Assembly: GCA_001602885.1 (NCBI GenBank)
Contig: LUZH01000013.1
Location: 1 to 12,530, forward strand
Direction of reading: 5' to 3'
Source of the DNA: Bacteroidales bacterium Bact_16
GTDB lineage: Bacteria > Bacteroidota > Bacteroidia > Bacteroidales > UBA932
Length of the DNA stretch: 12,530 nucleotides
Shown: one piece after another, positions 1 through 6,992 of the stretch
Position numbering within the stretch: the stretch's first letter is position 1
Layout: each line of letters starts with the position of its first letter
Notes under the pieces: generated by a model
Databases searched by the model: none
Seen by the model: only the letters and a program-made list of their open reading frames with translations
Told to the model about the DNA's origin: nothing
Made by a program: the position numbers and the translations under genes

Positions 1-318
1 GACCGGGCGCAGGGCAAGCGCGCGCCCTACGGCTTCAAGATCAAGAAAGTCACGCTGCTGGGCAACCTCAACGAGTCGATGCTGACCGGATTCGCCATCG
101 TGCTGAACTCCGACCGGCTCTCGCCCGAGTTCCGCGCCAGCCTGGTCAAGCTCCTCAAGGACCACAAGGGCAAGACGCCGCTCTCGCTCTTCCTGCACGA
201 CAAGGAGACGGGCTACAACCTCGAATTCTTCTCCAAGAAGTTCTCCGTGACCGTGTGCGAGCCCTTCATTTCGGCCCTCGAGCACCTCGGCGTCGCCTAC
301 ACCGTCAACCGCAAATAA
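1..318 (+). CDS. dnaE: DNA polymerase III subunit alpha, C-terminal fragment (partial)
   Basis: The frame is open from base 1 to the TAA at 316-318 and gives the last 105 residues of a protein whose start lies outside the window. The fragment resembles the C-terminal tail of Bacteroidota replicative polymerase alpha subunits: a KIKKVTLLGNL beta-strand block, a stretch like 'LSPEFRASLVKLLKDHKGKT', then a short LFLHDKETG strand/turn and an LEFFSKKF segment. In the family this tail follows the catalytic and OB-fold parts of the enzyme that copies the chromosome. No catalytic residues are in view, so the call rests on tail similarity alone. It marks the left boundary of the polysaccharide locus and suggests the locus sits on the chromosome. 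Identification is recognition by eye, not a database match. Confidence 0.72.
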   Translation, partial: DRAQGKRAPYGFKIKKVTLLGNLNESMLTGFAIVLNSDRLSPEFRASLVKLLKDHKGKTPLSLFLHDKETGYNLEFFSKKFSVTVCEPFISALEHLGVAYTVNRK

Positions 319-330
319 GCCTCCGGAGGC
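319..330. repeat. 12-bp perfect palindrome just after the dnaE-like stop
   Basis: GCCTCCGGAGGC reads the same on both strands and starts one base after the TAA. It could fold as a very short hairpin in the 3' end of the dnaE-like mRNA. No T-run follows it, so it is not a standard intrinsic terminator, and its role is unknown. Confidence 0.35.
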
Positions 331-337
331 CCTCAGC

Positions 338-363
338 GTCCGGATTGTGTCCGATTCTGTCCG
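338..363 (+). promoter_or_regulatory. Triple GTCCG direct-repeat operator upstream of the first esterase
   Basis: GTCCG occurs at 338-342, 349-353 and 359-363, so the repeat starts are stepped by 11 and 10 bp, about one DNA helical turn each. The last two copies are TGTCCGA; the first is CGTCCGG. The third copy starts 36 bp before the -7 box at 395. The same arrangement with the same spacings is found at 5232-5257 in front of the second esterase. Phased direct repeats just upstream of the core promoter are typical of AraC-family activator sites. The obvious candidate regulator is the HTCS encoded at 1369-5178. That the sites bind it is inference. Confidence 0.6.
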
Positions 364-394
364 AAGCGGGCTCTTTTTTGGGCGGCATTCGCGC

Positions 395-402
395 TACTTT
401 TG
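395..402 (+). promoter_or_regulatory. Bacteroidota -7 promoter box (TACTTTTG)
   Basis: TACTTTTG matches the TAnnTTTG -7 consensus of the Bacteroidota primary sigma factor and starts 22 bp before the chosen ATG at 417, leaving a very short leader. No TTTG lies at the usual -33 distance; the nearest, at 377-380, leaves a gap of only 14 bp. A promoter lacking a proper -33 box fits one that needs an activator bound at 338-363. Confidence 0.55.
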
Positions 403-416
403 CAAAAAAATCCCGT

Positions 417-1364
417 ATGCACAAATTCCTCCTCCTCCCGGCGGGCCTGCTGCTCCTGTGGGCCGCCGCCTGCTCCGGCCCGCAAGCGGACCGGACGCCT
501 GTTTCCAGCCAGCCTGTCTCCTATCGCATCTACAACGGCCCCGCGCCCGGCAGCGAGGACTGGGACTGGGAAGAATACTCCTACACCGACGCCCGCGGCG
601 AGGTCTATTACGCCAACGTCAAGGATCCCGAGGTGGTCGCCTACCTGCCGGCGCCCGGGCGCGCCACGGGCGCCGCGATGGTCGTCTGCCCGGGCGGCAG
701 TTTCAAGATCCATTATTTCACCAAGGAAGGGATCAACGTGGCGCAGTGGCTCGCCGACCATGGAATCGCCGCTTTCGTGCTCAAATACAGGCTCTTCCAT
801 TTCGCGCACGACGCGCGGGAGGCCTTCTCCGAAGTGACGGGCGATCCGGCGCCGGACTACACGCCCGAAGAGCAGAAGGCCCTCGCGCAGCACATGCATG
901 ACGCGCGGGGCCTCTACAACGACGACGGGCGGGCGGCCATCGCCTATGTGCGCCGCCACGCGGCCGAATTCGGCGTCGACCCGGACCGGATCGGCATCAT
1001 GGGATTCTCCGCCGGCGGCATCCTGGCCGCCGACGTGGCGCTCCACCACACGCCGGAGAGCCGCCCGAACCTGGTCGCCCCCATCTACGGAAGCGCCTTC
1101 GTGCTGCCGGACAAGCTGCCCGACGACGCGGCGCCGCTCTTCGTGACCGCGCCGGAATTCGACCTCTTCCCGGGACTGACGGGGATGAACATGGTCAGCG
1201 CGTGGCGGCAGGCGGGCCTGCCGGCGGAAGCGCACATCTTCGCCGGCGAGAGCCACGGATTCGCCTATTATCCGGAAAGCGACAGCCCGGTCTATCTGTG
1301 GATCGACCTCTTCCACGCGTTCATGCGGAAGGTCGGCTTCCTGGACGCGAAGGACGCGGAATAG
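417..1364 (+). CDS. Alpha/beta-hydrolase fold esterase, predicted lipoprotein (acetylesterase-like)
   Basis: This 315-residue protein most likely hydrolyses ester groups, such as acetyl, on plant polysaccharides or their fragments in the cell envelope. The N-terminus has a hydrophobic stretch ending AAAC, so Cys19 is the likely lipidated residue. The core is alpha/beta hydrolase: an oxyanion-type loop PGGSF (92-96), a nucleophile elbow GFSAG with Ser198, a likely acid Asp249 in EFDLF, and His280 in ESHGF. The family resembles the Aes-like or acetylxylan esterase-like hydrolases common in Bacteroidota PULs; the true substrate cannot be read from sequence. The start at 417 is preferred over upstream in-frame options because it gives a clean lipoprotein signal and sits 22 bp after the -7 box. 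The 3' end faces the HTCS gene with 4 bp between them. Fold and triad are seen; substrate is inferred. Confidence 0.85.
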   Translation: MHKFLLLPAGLLLLWAAACSGPQADRTPVSSQPVSYRIYNGPAPGSEDWDWEEYSYTDARGEVYYANVKDPEVVAYLPAPGRATGAAMVVCPGGSFKIHYFTKEGINVAQWLADHGIAAFVLKYRLFHFAHDAREAFSEVTGDPAPDYTPEEQKALAQHMHDARGLYNDDGRAAIAYVRRHAAEFGVDPDRIGIMGFSAGGILAADVALHHTPESRPNLVAPIYGSAFVLPDKLPDDAAPLFVTAPEFDLFPGLTGMNMVSAWRQAGLPAEAHIFAGESHGFAYYPESDSPVYLWIDLFHAFMRKVGFLDAKDAE

Positions 1365-1368
1365 GGCG

Positions 1369-4300
1369 CTATTCTTCGGCGGCGTCGCCGGCATCCTGCC
1401 GGAAAGCCTGCCGGTATTCGCGCGGCGTCTTGCCGAACTGGGCGCAGAACGCCCGGGAGAAATAGGACGTGTTGGTGAAGCCCACCATATACATCGCCTC
1501 CGACACCGTGAAATTGCCGTTCTGCAGCAGCAGGGCGGCTTTTTTCATCCGGATGGAGCGGATGTACTCGACCGTGGAGAGGCCCGTCAGGCGCTTGATC
1601 CGGCGGTAGATGGACTTCTCGCTGTAGCCGCTCAGCGCGCAGAGCCGGTCCACGGAGAAGCCGGCGTCGTCGAGATGCTTCTCGATCAGGCCGGTGATCT
1701 CCCCGAGGATCTTCTCGTCGGCAGACATCTCGCCGCCCATCTCGGGCGTGGCGATCATGTCCAGGCGCACCTTGTCCACGACCCGCCGGTTCTTGGCGAT
1801 CAGCTGGTCGATGCGGGCCGAGAGCGTGCCCATGTCGAACGGCTTGCCGAAGAAGGCGTCGATGTTGAGGTTGATGCTCCGCTTCTCCGTCTCGCGGTCG
1901 TCCTTGGCCGTGAGCAGGATGATCGGGACGATGAAGAGATCGGGCAGGGCGCGGACCCGGCGGCACATCTCCAGGCCGTCCATCCCGGGCATCACCACGT
2001 CGGCGATGATCAGGTCGGGCTGCACCTCGCGGCAGAGGCGCAGGCCCGTCTCGCCGTCGTGGGCGCACAGGCACTCGTAGCGCTCGCGCAGCACGCCGGA
2101 CAGGAAGTCGCAGATGGTCTTGTTGTCGTCGACGATGACGATCTGCGGCAGCTTGCCGCCAGCCGTCTGCTCCTCGGCGGACACGGCCTCGGGCGCCGAC
2201 ACGGGCAGGAGGATGTGGAACGTCGTGCCCGTGCCGTCGGAGGTCGCAACGATCTTTCCGTCAAGCAGTTCTACATATTTCTTGACGATGGACAGACCCA
2301 CGCCGGTGCCTTCTTTGTTGCCTTTGGTGCGCGACGACTGGAAGTAGCGCTGGAAGATGTAGGGCAGGTCTTCGGCCGGGATGCCCACGCCCGTGTCGGA
2401 AATCTTGACGGACAGCAGCCCGGACTGGCGGTCCTGCGACAGCGAGAGGATCACCGACCCGCCGTCCGGCGTGTACTTGCAGGCATTGGAGATGATGTTG
2501 GTCAGGATGGTCTCCATCTTGACGGCGTCCAGCTCGAGGGTCAGCGCCGGCGCGTCGGAGACGAACTGGAACTCGAGTTTCGGGAAATTCTCCTCGAACA
2601 CCTTCAGGATCTGGCGGGAGAATCCGACCAGCTCCAGGGCCGAGCGGCTCACGCTGTCTCCCGTCTCGGCCTTGTCGTTGTAGTAGTCCAGCGACAGGTG
2701 GATCAGCGAGTTGATCTTCTTGGCGCTGTCCTGGACCAGCTGGAGGGCCTGGCGCTTCCGCTCGTCGCGCTCCTCGCCCAGCAGGATGCTGACCGGGGCG
2801 AGGATCATGCTGAGCGGCGTCTTGAATTCATGGGAGACGTCGGCGAAGAATTCGATCTTGGACTTGGCCTGGGCGATCTCCCGGGAGCGCTGCAGGCGCT
2901 CCAGATGGAGCCGCTTGCGCGACAGGTAGAGCCGCAGGCTGATGTAGACCAGCCAGGCGGCCAGCAGGGCGTAGAGGATGAACGCGGCGGTGGACGCGTA
3001 CCACGGCCGCAGGATGCGGACGGAGAGCAGCAGCTGCCCCTCGCTGCCGTTGAACCCGGCCACATAGATCTTGTGGCGGCCGGGCGAGAGGTTGGGCAGG
3101 AACACGCGGTTGCCATCGCCGCCGACGCTGAACCAGCGGTCGGGATTGCCGTTCAGGTAGAAGCGGAAGCGCGAGAGGTCGCTGGCCGAATAGTCGAAAT
3201 CGGAGAAATAGAGATAGATGTTGTTGTGGTTGGGCGGGAGGGTGAGCGTCGCGTCCGCATACTCGCGCGCGGGCACCGTCTCCTCCTCGTTGACCTGGAT
3301 GCGGGTGATGTGCAGCTGACGCGCCGGGCGGTGGATCCAGCTGAGCGCGTCCTGGTAGCGGATCCGGTCGATGCGGTCCAGCGAGCCCAGATAGACCAGC
3401 CCGGAGGGCTTGTCGTAGCAGAGGCTGACATAATTGCCGTCGGCCGCGACCGGGAACACGGCGCCACTCGCCTTGTCCAGCAGGAAAAGGCCCTGGGAAG
3501 AGGCGATCCAGAGCGTATTTTCGACCTCGACGAGCGCTTTGACCTCCGTCCGCTCCCGGCCGGGAAGGACGTATTCTGCGGCCAGCAATTCGCGCGAGAG
3601 CGCCGGCTCCACCTTGCAGATCCGGTTGGCGGACGTCAGCCAGATGTCGCCCGCGCCGTCGGCGTAGAGCAGGTCCCACACGGACGAGGGGCCCAACCCC
3701 TTGGGGTAGAAGAGGACCGGGCGCTTGTTGGTCTCGTCGTAGAGCCAGACGTTGCGGTCGTTGGTCCGGATCCACAGATGGTCCGTCCGGTCCTTGGCGA
3801 TCTGGGCCACCTGGTTGGTGGACAGGCCCGTCTCCAGCGTCACGGCGTCCACCAGCTGGTCGTGGCGGAAGCACGCCAGGCCGGAAAAGGACGCGATCCA
3901 GTAGCGGTCCCGCTCGAAGAGGATGTCGAACGAATTGGAGTGCGTCTGGTTCTGCATCGTCACCTGCCGGAAGCGGAGCGTCTGGGGGTCGTAGTTGACC
4001 ATGCCGCCGGCGGTCTCGGCCCAGATCCGGCCGGTGAAGGGGTTTTTCTTGATCTGGCGGATCTTGTTGTGGGCGATGGGGTATCTGGCGTCGCCCATCT
4101 TGTACCAGACGGGCTCCCCGGCCTCCGGCCCGTCGCCGAAGACCAGCATGCCGTGGCTGCCGCCGGCGAAGAAGCGGCCCCGGCCGTCGCCGCAGATGCT
4201 GCTGAAGAGGTTGTGCGCCCCTTCCGGCACGCCGGGCAGGGGACTGACGAGGCGGTTGTTGCGGCAGAGCAGCAGGCCGGTGTCGCTGCCCAGCCAGAGG

Positions 4301-5178
4301 TTGTCGTCCACGTCGCGGAAGATCCGCCAGATGACGTTGTCCATCTGCATCGCGGCGCTCTCGCCGGCCAGCGAGAAGGTATAGAGGCCGTTGTCCGTGC
4401 CGACCAGGAAGCCGTCGTCCTCGCGGTAGAGGGTCTTGACCCAGGGGAAATCGTAGAGCGGGCGGACCCGCCGGGCGGGGCGGTCGATCTCGAACAGGGC
4501 GCTGGACGACCCCACGATCAGGCGCGTCTCGTCCAGCGCCTCGATCGCGTCGATCATCTCGTAGTCGCTGGGGAACTCGCGTTCGCCGTAGACCTCGTGC
4601 AGCCGCAGGTCGGTCAGGCCGTAGATGCGGACCGACGCCGGCTTGCGCGTACCCAGGAAGAGCTCGTCGCCGGAGATGGCCAGCGACCGGATGTTGGACC
4701 CGCCCTCCAGGGCGACGGCCGAGACTTCGCCGGTGCGCACGTCATAGCGGTACAGGCCCACGGACGTGCCGATCCAGACCGTCTCGCCCTGGCGGTACAG
4801 GTCGGACACTTCCTTGCCCGCCAGCACGTCCGACCAGGAGAAGGTGCCCTCCAGGCTGTCGTAGACCACGAATCCGCCGACGCAGCCCAGCAGGACCCGG
4901 TCGCCCGCGCACACGAGGTCGTTGATCTGGAAATGGTCGTTGTTGCGCTCCCGGTCCACGCACAGGGTCGGGGAGTAGCCGTCGTAGCGATAGAGATTCT
5001 TGTCCGTGCCGAACCAGATCTCTTTCTTGTCGTCCTGCGCGATCGAGCGCACGGACAGGGTCTGCGTGCCGGACACCTGCTCCGTCCGTACGGGGGAAAA
5101 GCCTGCGGCAAAGGCAGGGACGGAGAGCAGGAAAAGGAAAATATTGGTAATGTGTCTGTGGTGAGCGAAATGGTGCAT
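1369..5178 (-). CDS. Hybrid two-component system sensor/regulator (HTCS) with AraC output
   Basis: This 1269-residue one-protein signalling system senses a glycan fragment in the periplasm and controls transcription of the locus. Order of parts: signal peptide (about 1-25); two-propeller sensor with repeats such as WFGTDKNLYRYD and LWLGSDTGLLL (about 26-610); Y_Y_Y domain (about 615-715); one membrane segment (about 727-749); histidine kinase with His783 in SHEFKTPL; ATPase with Asn898, DTGVGIP and GTGVGLS; receiver with phosphoacceptor Asp1060 in ADVVMPGMDG and a KPF lysine near 1111; AraC-type DNA-binding domain (about 1160-1266). All key signalling residues are present, so it looks functional. 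Start: the frame also opens at a GTG at 5205, but the ATG at 5178 directly leads the signal peptide. A weak -7-like TACATTCA (5195-5202, minus strand) lies 24 bp before that ATG. It is divergent from the carboxylesterase and is the likely activator of both esterase promoters. Confidence 0.93.
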   Translation of the reverse strand: MHHFAHHRHITNIFLFLLSVPAFAAGFSPVRTEQVSGTQTLSVRSIAQDDKKEIWFGTDKNLYRYDGYSPTLCVDRERNNDHFQINDLVCAGDRVLLGCVGGFVVYDSLEGTFSWSDVLAGKEVSDLYRQGETVWIGTSVGLYRYDVRTGEVSAVALEGGSNIRSLAISGDELFLGTRKPASVRIYGLTDLRLHEVYGEREFPSDYEMIDAIEALDETRLIVGSSSALFEIDRPARRVRPLYDFPWVKTLYREDDGFLVGTDNGLYTFSLAGESAAMQMDNVIWRIFRDVDDNLWLGSDTGLLLCRNNRLVSPLPGVPEGAHNLFSSICGDGRGRFFAGGSHGMLVFGDGPEAGEPVWYKMGDARYPIAHNKIRQIKKNPFTGRIWAETAGGMVNYDPQTLRFRQVTMQNQTHSNSFDILFERDRYWIASFSGLACFRHDQLVDAVTLETGLSTNQVAQIAKDRTDHLWIRTNDRNVWLYDETNKRPVLFYPKGLGPSSVWDLLYADGAGDIWLTSANRICKVEPALSRELLAAEYVLPGRERTEVKALVEVENTLWIASSQGLFLLDKASGAVFPVAADGNYVSLCYDKPSGLVYLGSLDRIDRIRYQDALSWIHRPARQLHITRIQVNEEETVPAREYADATLTLPPNHNNIYLYFSDFDYSASDLSRFRFYLNGNPDRWFSVGGDGNRVFLPNLSPGRHKIYVAGFNGSEGQLLLSVRILRPWYASTAAFILYALLAAWLVYISLRLYLSRKRLHLERLQRSREIAQAKSKIEFFADVSHEFKTPLSMILAPVSILLGEERDERKRQALQLVQDSAKKINSLIHLSLDYYNDKAETGDSVSRSALELVGFSRQILKVFEENFPKLEFQFVSDAPALTLELDAVKMETILTNIISNACKYTPDGGSVILSLSQDRQSGLLSVKISDTGVGIPAEDLPYIFQRYFQSSRTKGNKEGTGVGLSIVKKYVELLDGKIVATSDGTGTTFHILLPVSAPEAVSAEEQTAGGKLPQIVIVDDNKTICDFLSGVLRERYECLCAHDGETGLRLCREVQPDLIIADVVMPGMDGLEMCRRVRALPDLFIVPIILLTAKDDRETEKRSINLNIDAFFGKPFDMGTLSARIDQLIAKNRRVVDKVRLDMIATPEMGGEMSADEKILGEITGLIEKHLDDAGFSVDRLCALSGYSEKSIYRRIKRLTGLSTVEYIRSIRMKKAALLLQNGNFTVSEAMYMVGFTNTSYFSRAFCAQFGKTPREYRQAFRQDAGDAAEE

Positions 5179-5208
5179 ATCGCCGATTTTTGGGTGAATG
5201 TACACAAA

Positions 5209-5214
5209 TCGGAC
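5209..5214 (-). promoter_or_regulatory. Single GTCCGA site facing the HTCS gene
   Basis: On the minus strand GTCCGA lies at 5214-5209, between the triple repeat and the HTCS start. It begins 12 bp before a weak -7-like TACATTCA (5195-5202) for the HTCS gene. The six bases match the repeats of the esterase operators but in the opposite orientation. A site so close to the core promoter would more naturally repress than activate. This could be autoregulation or chance. Confidence 0.25.
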
Positions 5215-5231
5215 GGGACTTCCCAGCGTCT

Positions 5232-5257
5232 GTCCGAAAAATGTCCGAAACTGTTCG
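5232..5257 (+). promoter_or_regulatory. Triple GTCCG direct-repeat operator upstream of the carboxylesterase-susCD genes
   Basis: The repeats are GTCCG at 5232-5236, GTCCG at 5243-5247 and GTTCG at 5253-5257, with starts stepped by 11 and 10 bp. The first two are longer identical units, TGTCCGAAA. The third starts 36 bp before the -7 box at 5289. Spacing and distance are the same as at 338-363. The site lies in the divergent gap next to the HTCS gene, a usual place for the target of a locus-specific regulator. An opposite-strand copy (TCGGAC on +, 5260-5265) directly follows and forms an imperfect inverted pair with the third repeat. Binding by the HTCS output domain is inferred. Confidence 0.65.
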
Positions 5258-5288
5258 ATTCGGACCCTGGACGCGCTGGGGCTTTGTC

Positions 5289-5296
5289 TACTTTTG
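5289..5296 (+). promoter_or_regulatory. Bacteroidota -7 promoter box (TACTTTTG)
   Basis: TACTTTTG matches TAnnTTTG and starts 26 bp before the ATG at 5315. The surrounding CTACTTTTGCA is identical over 11 bases to the box in front of the first esterase. No TTTG is present at a -33 distance, consistent with an activator-dependent promoter. It would drive the carboxylesterase and, by read-through, susC and susD. Confidence 0.6.
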
Positions 5297-5314
5297 CATC
5301 AAACGATTCGCCAC

Positions 5315-6937
5315 ATGCACCAATTCCATTTCACCCTGACCGGTCTGGCATGCGCCGCCCTGCTCTGCTGCGGATGCCGGTCCACCCAGCCGGCGCCGGA
5401 CGGCCAGCAGCTTTTCGTCGGTGACGACATCGCCGTCGCCCAGACGACCGCCGGCAAGGTCCGCGGCTTCATCCTGCGCGACATCTACCAGTTCAAGGGC
5501 ATCCCGTACGGCGCCCCGACGTCCGGCAAGAACCGCTTCATGCCGCCGCAGGAGCCGGAGAAATGGTCGGGCGTGCGCCCGACGATGAATTACGGCGAAT
5601 CCGCCCCGCAGACGATCGGGTACGACCGCTCCGTCGAGTCGATGTCCTTCTTCCAGGACCACTGGAACTACGACCTGGTCGGCGAGGACTGCCTGAAGCT
5701 GAACGTCTGGACGCCCGGCCTGGACGGCAAGAAGCGCCCGGTGCTGGTCTGGCTGCACGGCGGCGGCTTCTCCAGCGGCAATGCCATCGAGCAGGACGGC
5801 TACGGCGGCGAGAACCTCGCGCGCTACGGAGACATCGTCTTCTGCTCCGTCAACCATCGCCTCAACGCATTCGGATTCAGCGACTTCGCCGCCGTCGGCG
5901 GAGAGAAATACAAGCATTCCGGCAATGTCGGCATGCTGGACATCATCGCCGCCCTGAAATGGGTCCGGGACAACATTTCCCGCTTCGGCGGCGACCCGGA
6001 CAACGTCACGGTCATCGGCCAGTCGGGCGGCGGCGCCAAGGTCTGCCTGCTCGCCTCGATGCCGGAGGCCCGCGGCCTCGTGCACAAGGCGGTCGCCCTG
6101 AGCGGCAGCACCACCGCCGCGGCCCGCAAGGAGCAGGCGGAGGCGCTCGGCGCCTTCATCCTGCAGGAGGCGGGCCTGCGCCCGGACCAGATTGACAAGC
6201 TGCAGGAGATGCCCTGGGAAGACTACTACGCCCTGGCCCACAACGCGGCCCACAAGTTCCGCCACCAGGCCAACGGCGGCCGGGCCGACTTCAGCCCCGT
6301 CGGCGACGGGATCGACATCCCTGCCGGCCCCCTGTTCGACCCGCAGGACGCCACGCTGCCCGACATCCCGATGCTGCTCTGCACCACGCTCCAGGAATGG
6401 AACCCCAACCGGGACAATCCCGAACTTGAGAACATCTCGCTGGACAGCGTGGTGGAATGCCTCGCCCCCCTGTACGGCGAAAAGAGCCGCGCGATCGTCG
6501 AGGCCTATGCCCGCACCTTCCCGCAGTACCGTCCGGTGGAAATCTGGGCGATGCTCCTCTGGCCGCGCACCGCGGTCGTCCAGACGGCGGACCTCAAGTC
6601 CGCGCAGGGCGCGCCCGTCTACATGGCGTGGTTCCAGTGGCAGCCGCCCCTGTTCGACGGGCGCCAGCGCGCGTTCCACTGCATCGACATCTGCTTCTGG
6701 CTGCACAACACCGACGTCATGCTGACCCATACGGGCGGCGGTGCGCGTCCGCGCCGACTGTCCGACCGGATGTCCGACGCGCTGCTCGCTTTCATGCGGA
6801 CGGGGAACCCCAACTGCCCGGCCCTTCCGGACTGGCCGGCCTACACCCCGGAGCGCGGCGACGTGATGGTCCTGGATGACGGCTGCTCCGTCCAGCCCGA
6901 CCCGGACCGCGCCTGCAGAACGCTGATAACCAACTAA
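5315..6937 (+). CDS. Type-B carboxylesterase, predicted lipoprotein
   Basis: This 540-residue hydrolase belongs to the carboxylesterase type B group (Pfam COesterase-like) and probably cleaves ester substituents from a glycan or a linked aromatic acid. The signal region ends in a cysteine cluster (Cys18, 19, 21) suited to lipidation; which one is used is unclear. Family marks in order: FKGIPYGAP near the N-terminus, EDCLKLNVWTP, oxyanion loop HGGGF (148-152), nucleophile elbow GQSGGG with Ser237, likely acid Glu361, and His455 in FHCIDICFWLHN. Length is normal for the family. Upstream in-frame starts exist, but 5315 follows the promoter box and begins the signal peptide. It is the first gene of a probable operon: susC begins 55 bp after its stop, with no convincing promoter or terminator between. 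Fold and triad are clear; the natural ester is not. Confidence 0.9.
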   Translation: MHQFHFTLTGLACAALLCCGCRSTQPAPDGQQLFVGDDIAVAQTTAGKVRGFILRDIYQFKGIPYGAPTSGKNRFMPPQEPEKWSGVRPTMNYGESAPQTIGYDRSVESMSFFQDHWNYDLVGEDCLKLNVWTPGLDGKKRPVLVWLHGGGFSSGNAIEQDGYGGENLARYGDIVFCSVNHRLNAFGFSDFAAVGGEKYKHSGNVGMLDIIAALKWVRDNISRFGGDPDNVTVIGQSGGGAKVCLLASMPEARGLVHKAVALSGSTTAAARKEQAEALGAFILQEAGLRPDQIDKLQEMPWEDYYALAHNAAHKFRHQANGGRADFSPVGDGIDIPAGPLFDPQDATLPDIPMLLCTTLQEWNPNRDNPELENISLDSVVECLAPLYGEKSRAIVEAYARTFPQYRPVEIWAMLLWPRTAVVQTADLKSAQGAPVYMAWFQWQPPLFDGRQRAFHCIDICFWLHNTDVMLTHTGGGARPRRLSDRMSDALLAFMRTGNPNCPALPDWPAYTPERGDVMVLDDGCSVQPDPDRACRTLITN

Positions 6938-6992
6938 TTATACTAGTGACATTATCCACTAAAACACAATCCATTAACAATTAAACTGTCTT

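Noticed and set aside
319..380. Possible intrinsic terminator for the dnaE-like gene (palindrome at 319-330, T-run at 374-379)
   Set aside because: The palindrome and T-run are over 40 bp apart and no stem ends at the T-run. The T-run falls between the repeats and the promoter box of the next gene.
255..416. Upstream in-frame start extending the first esterase by 54 residues
   Set aside because: The extension overlaps the end of the dnaE-like gene, the operator and the promoter box, and would bury the lipoprotein signal inside the protein.
5179..5205. GTG start at 5205 for the HTCS gene, adding nine residues
   Set aside because: The ATG at 5178 gives a compact signal peptide and is the better codon. 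The GTG would overlap the only -7-like sequence for this gene.
1675..5424. A very long open frame (over 1200 codons) on the + strand opposite the HTCS gene
   Set aside because: It is antisense to a gene with clear kinase, receiver and AraC motifs. Its translation is low in complexity (rich in V, D, G, R, A, Q, H) with no recognisable domains. GC-rich codon use leaves few stops on the other strand.
6759..6777. Two TGTCCGA copies inside the carboxylesterase gene, upstream of susC
   Set aside because: They lie in codons of the protein (LSDRMSD), are 12 bp apart rather than 11/10, have no third copy, and no -7 box follows at 36 bp. Most likely chance.
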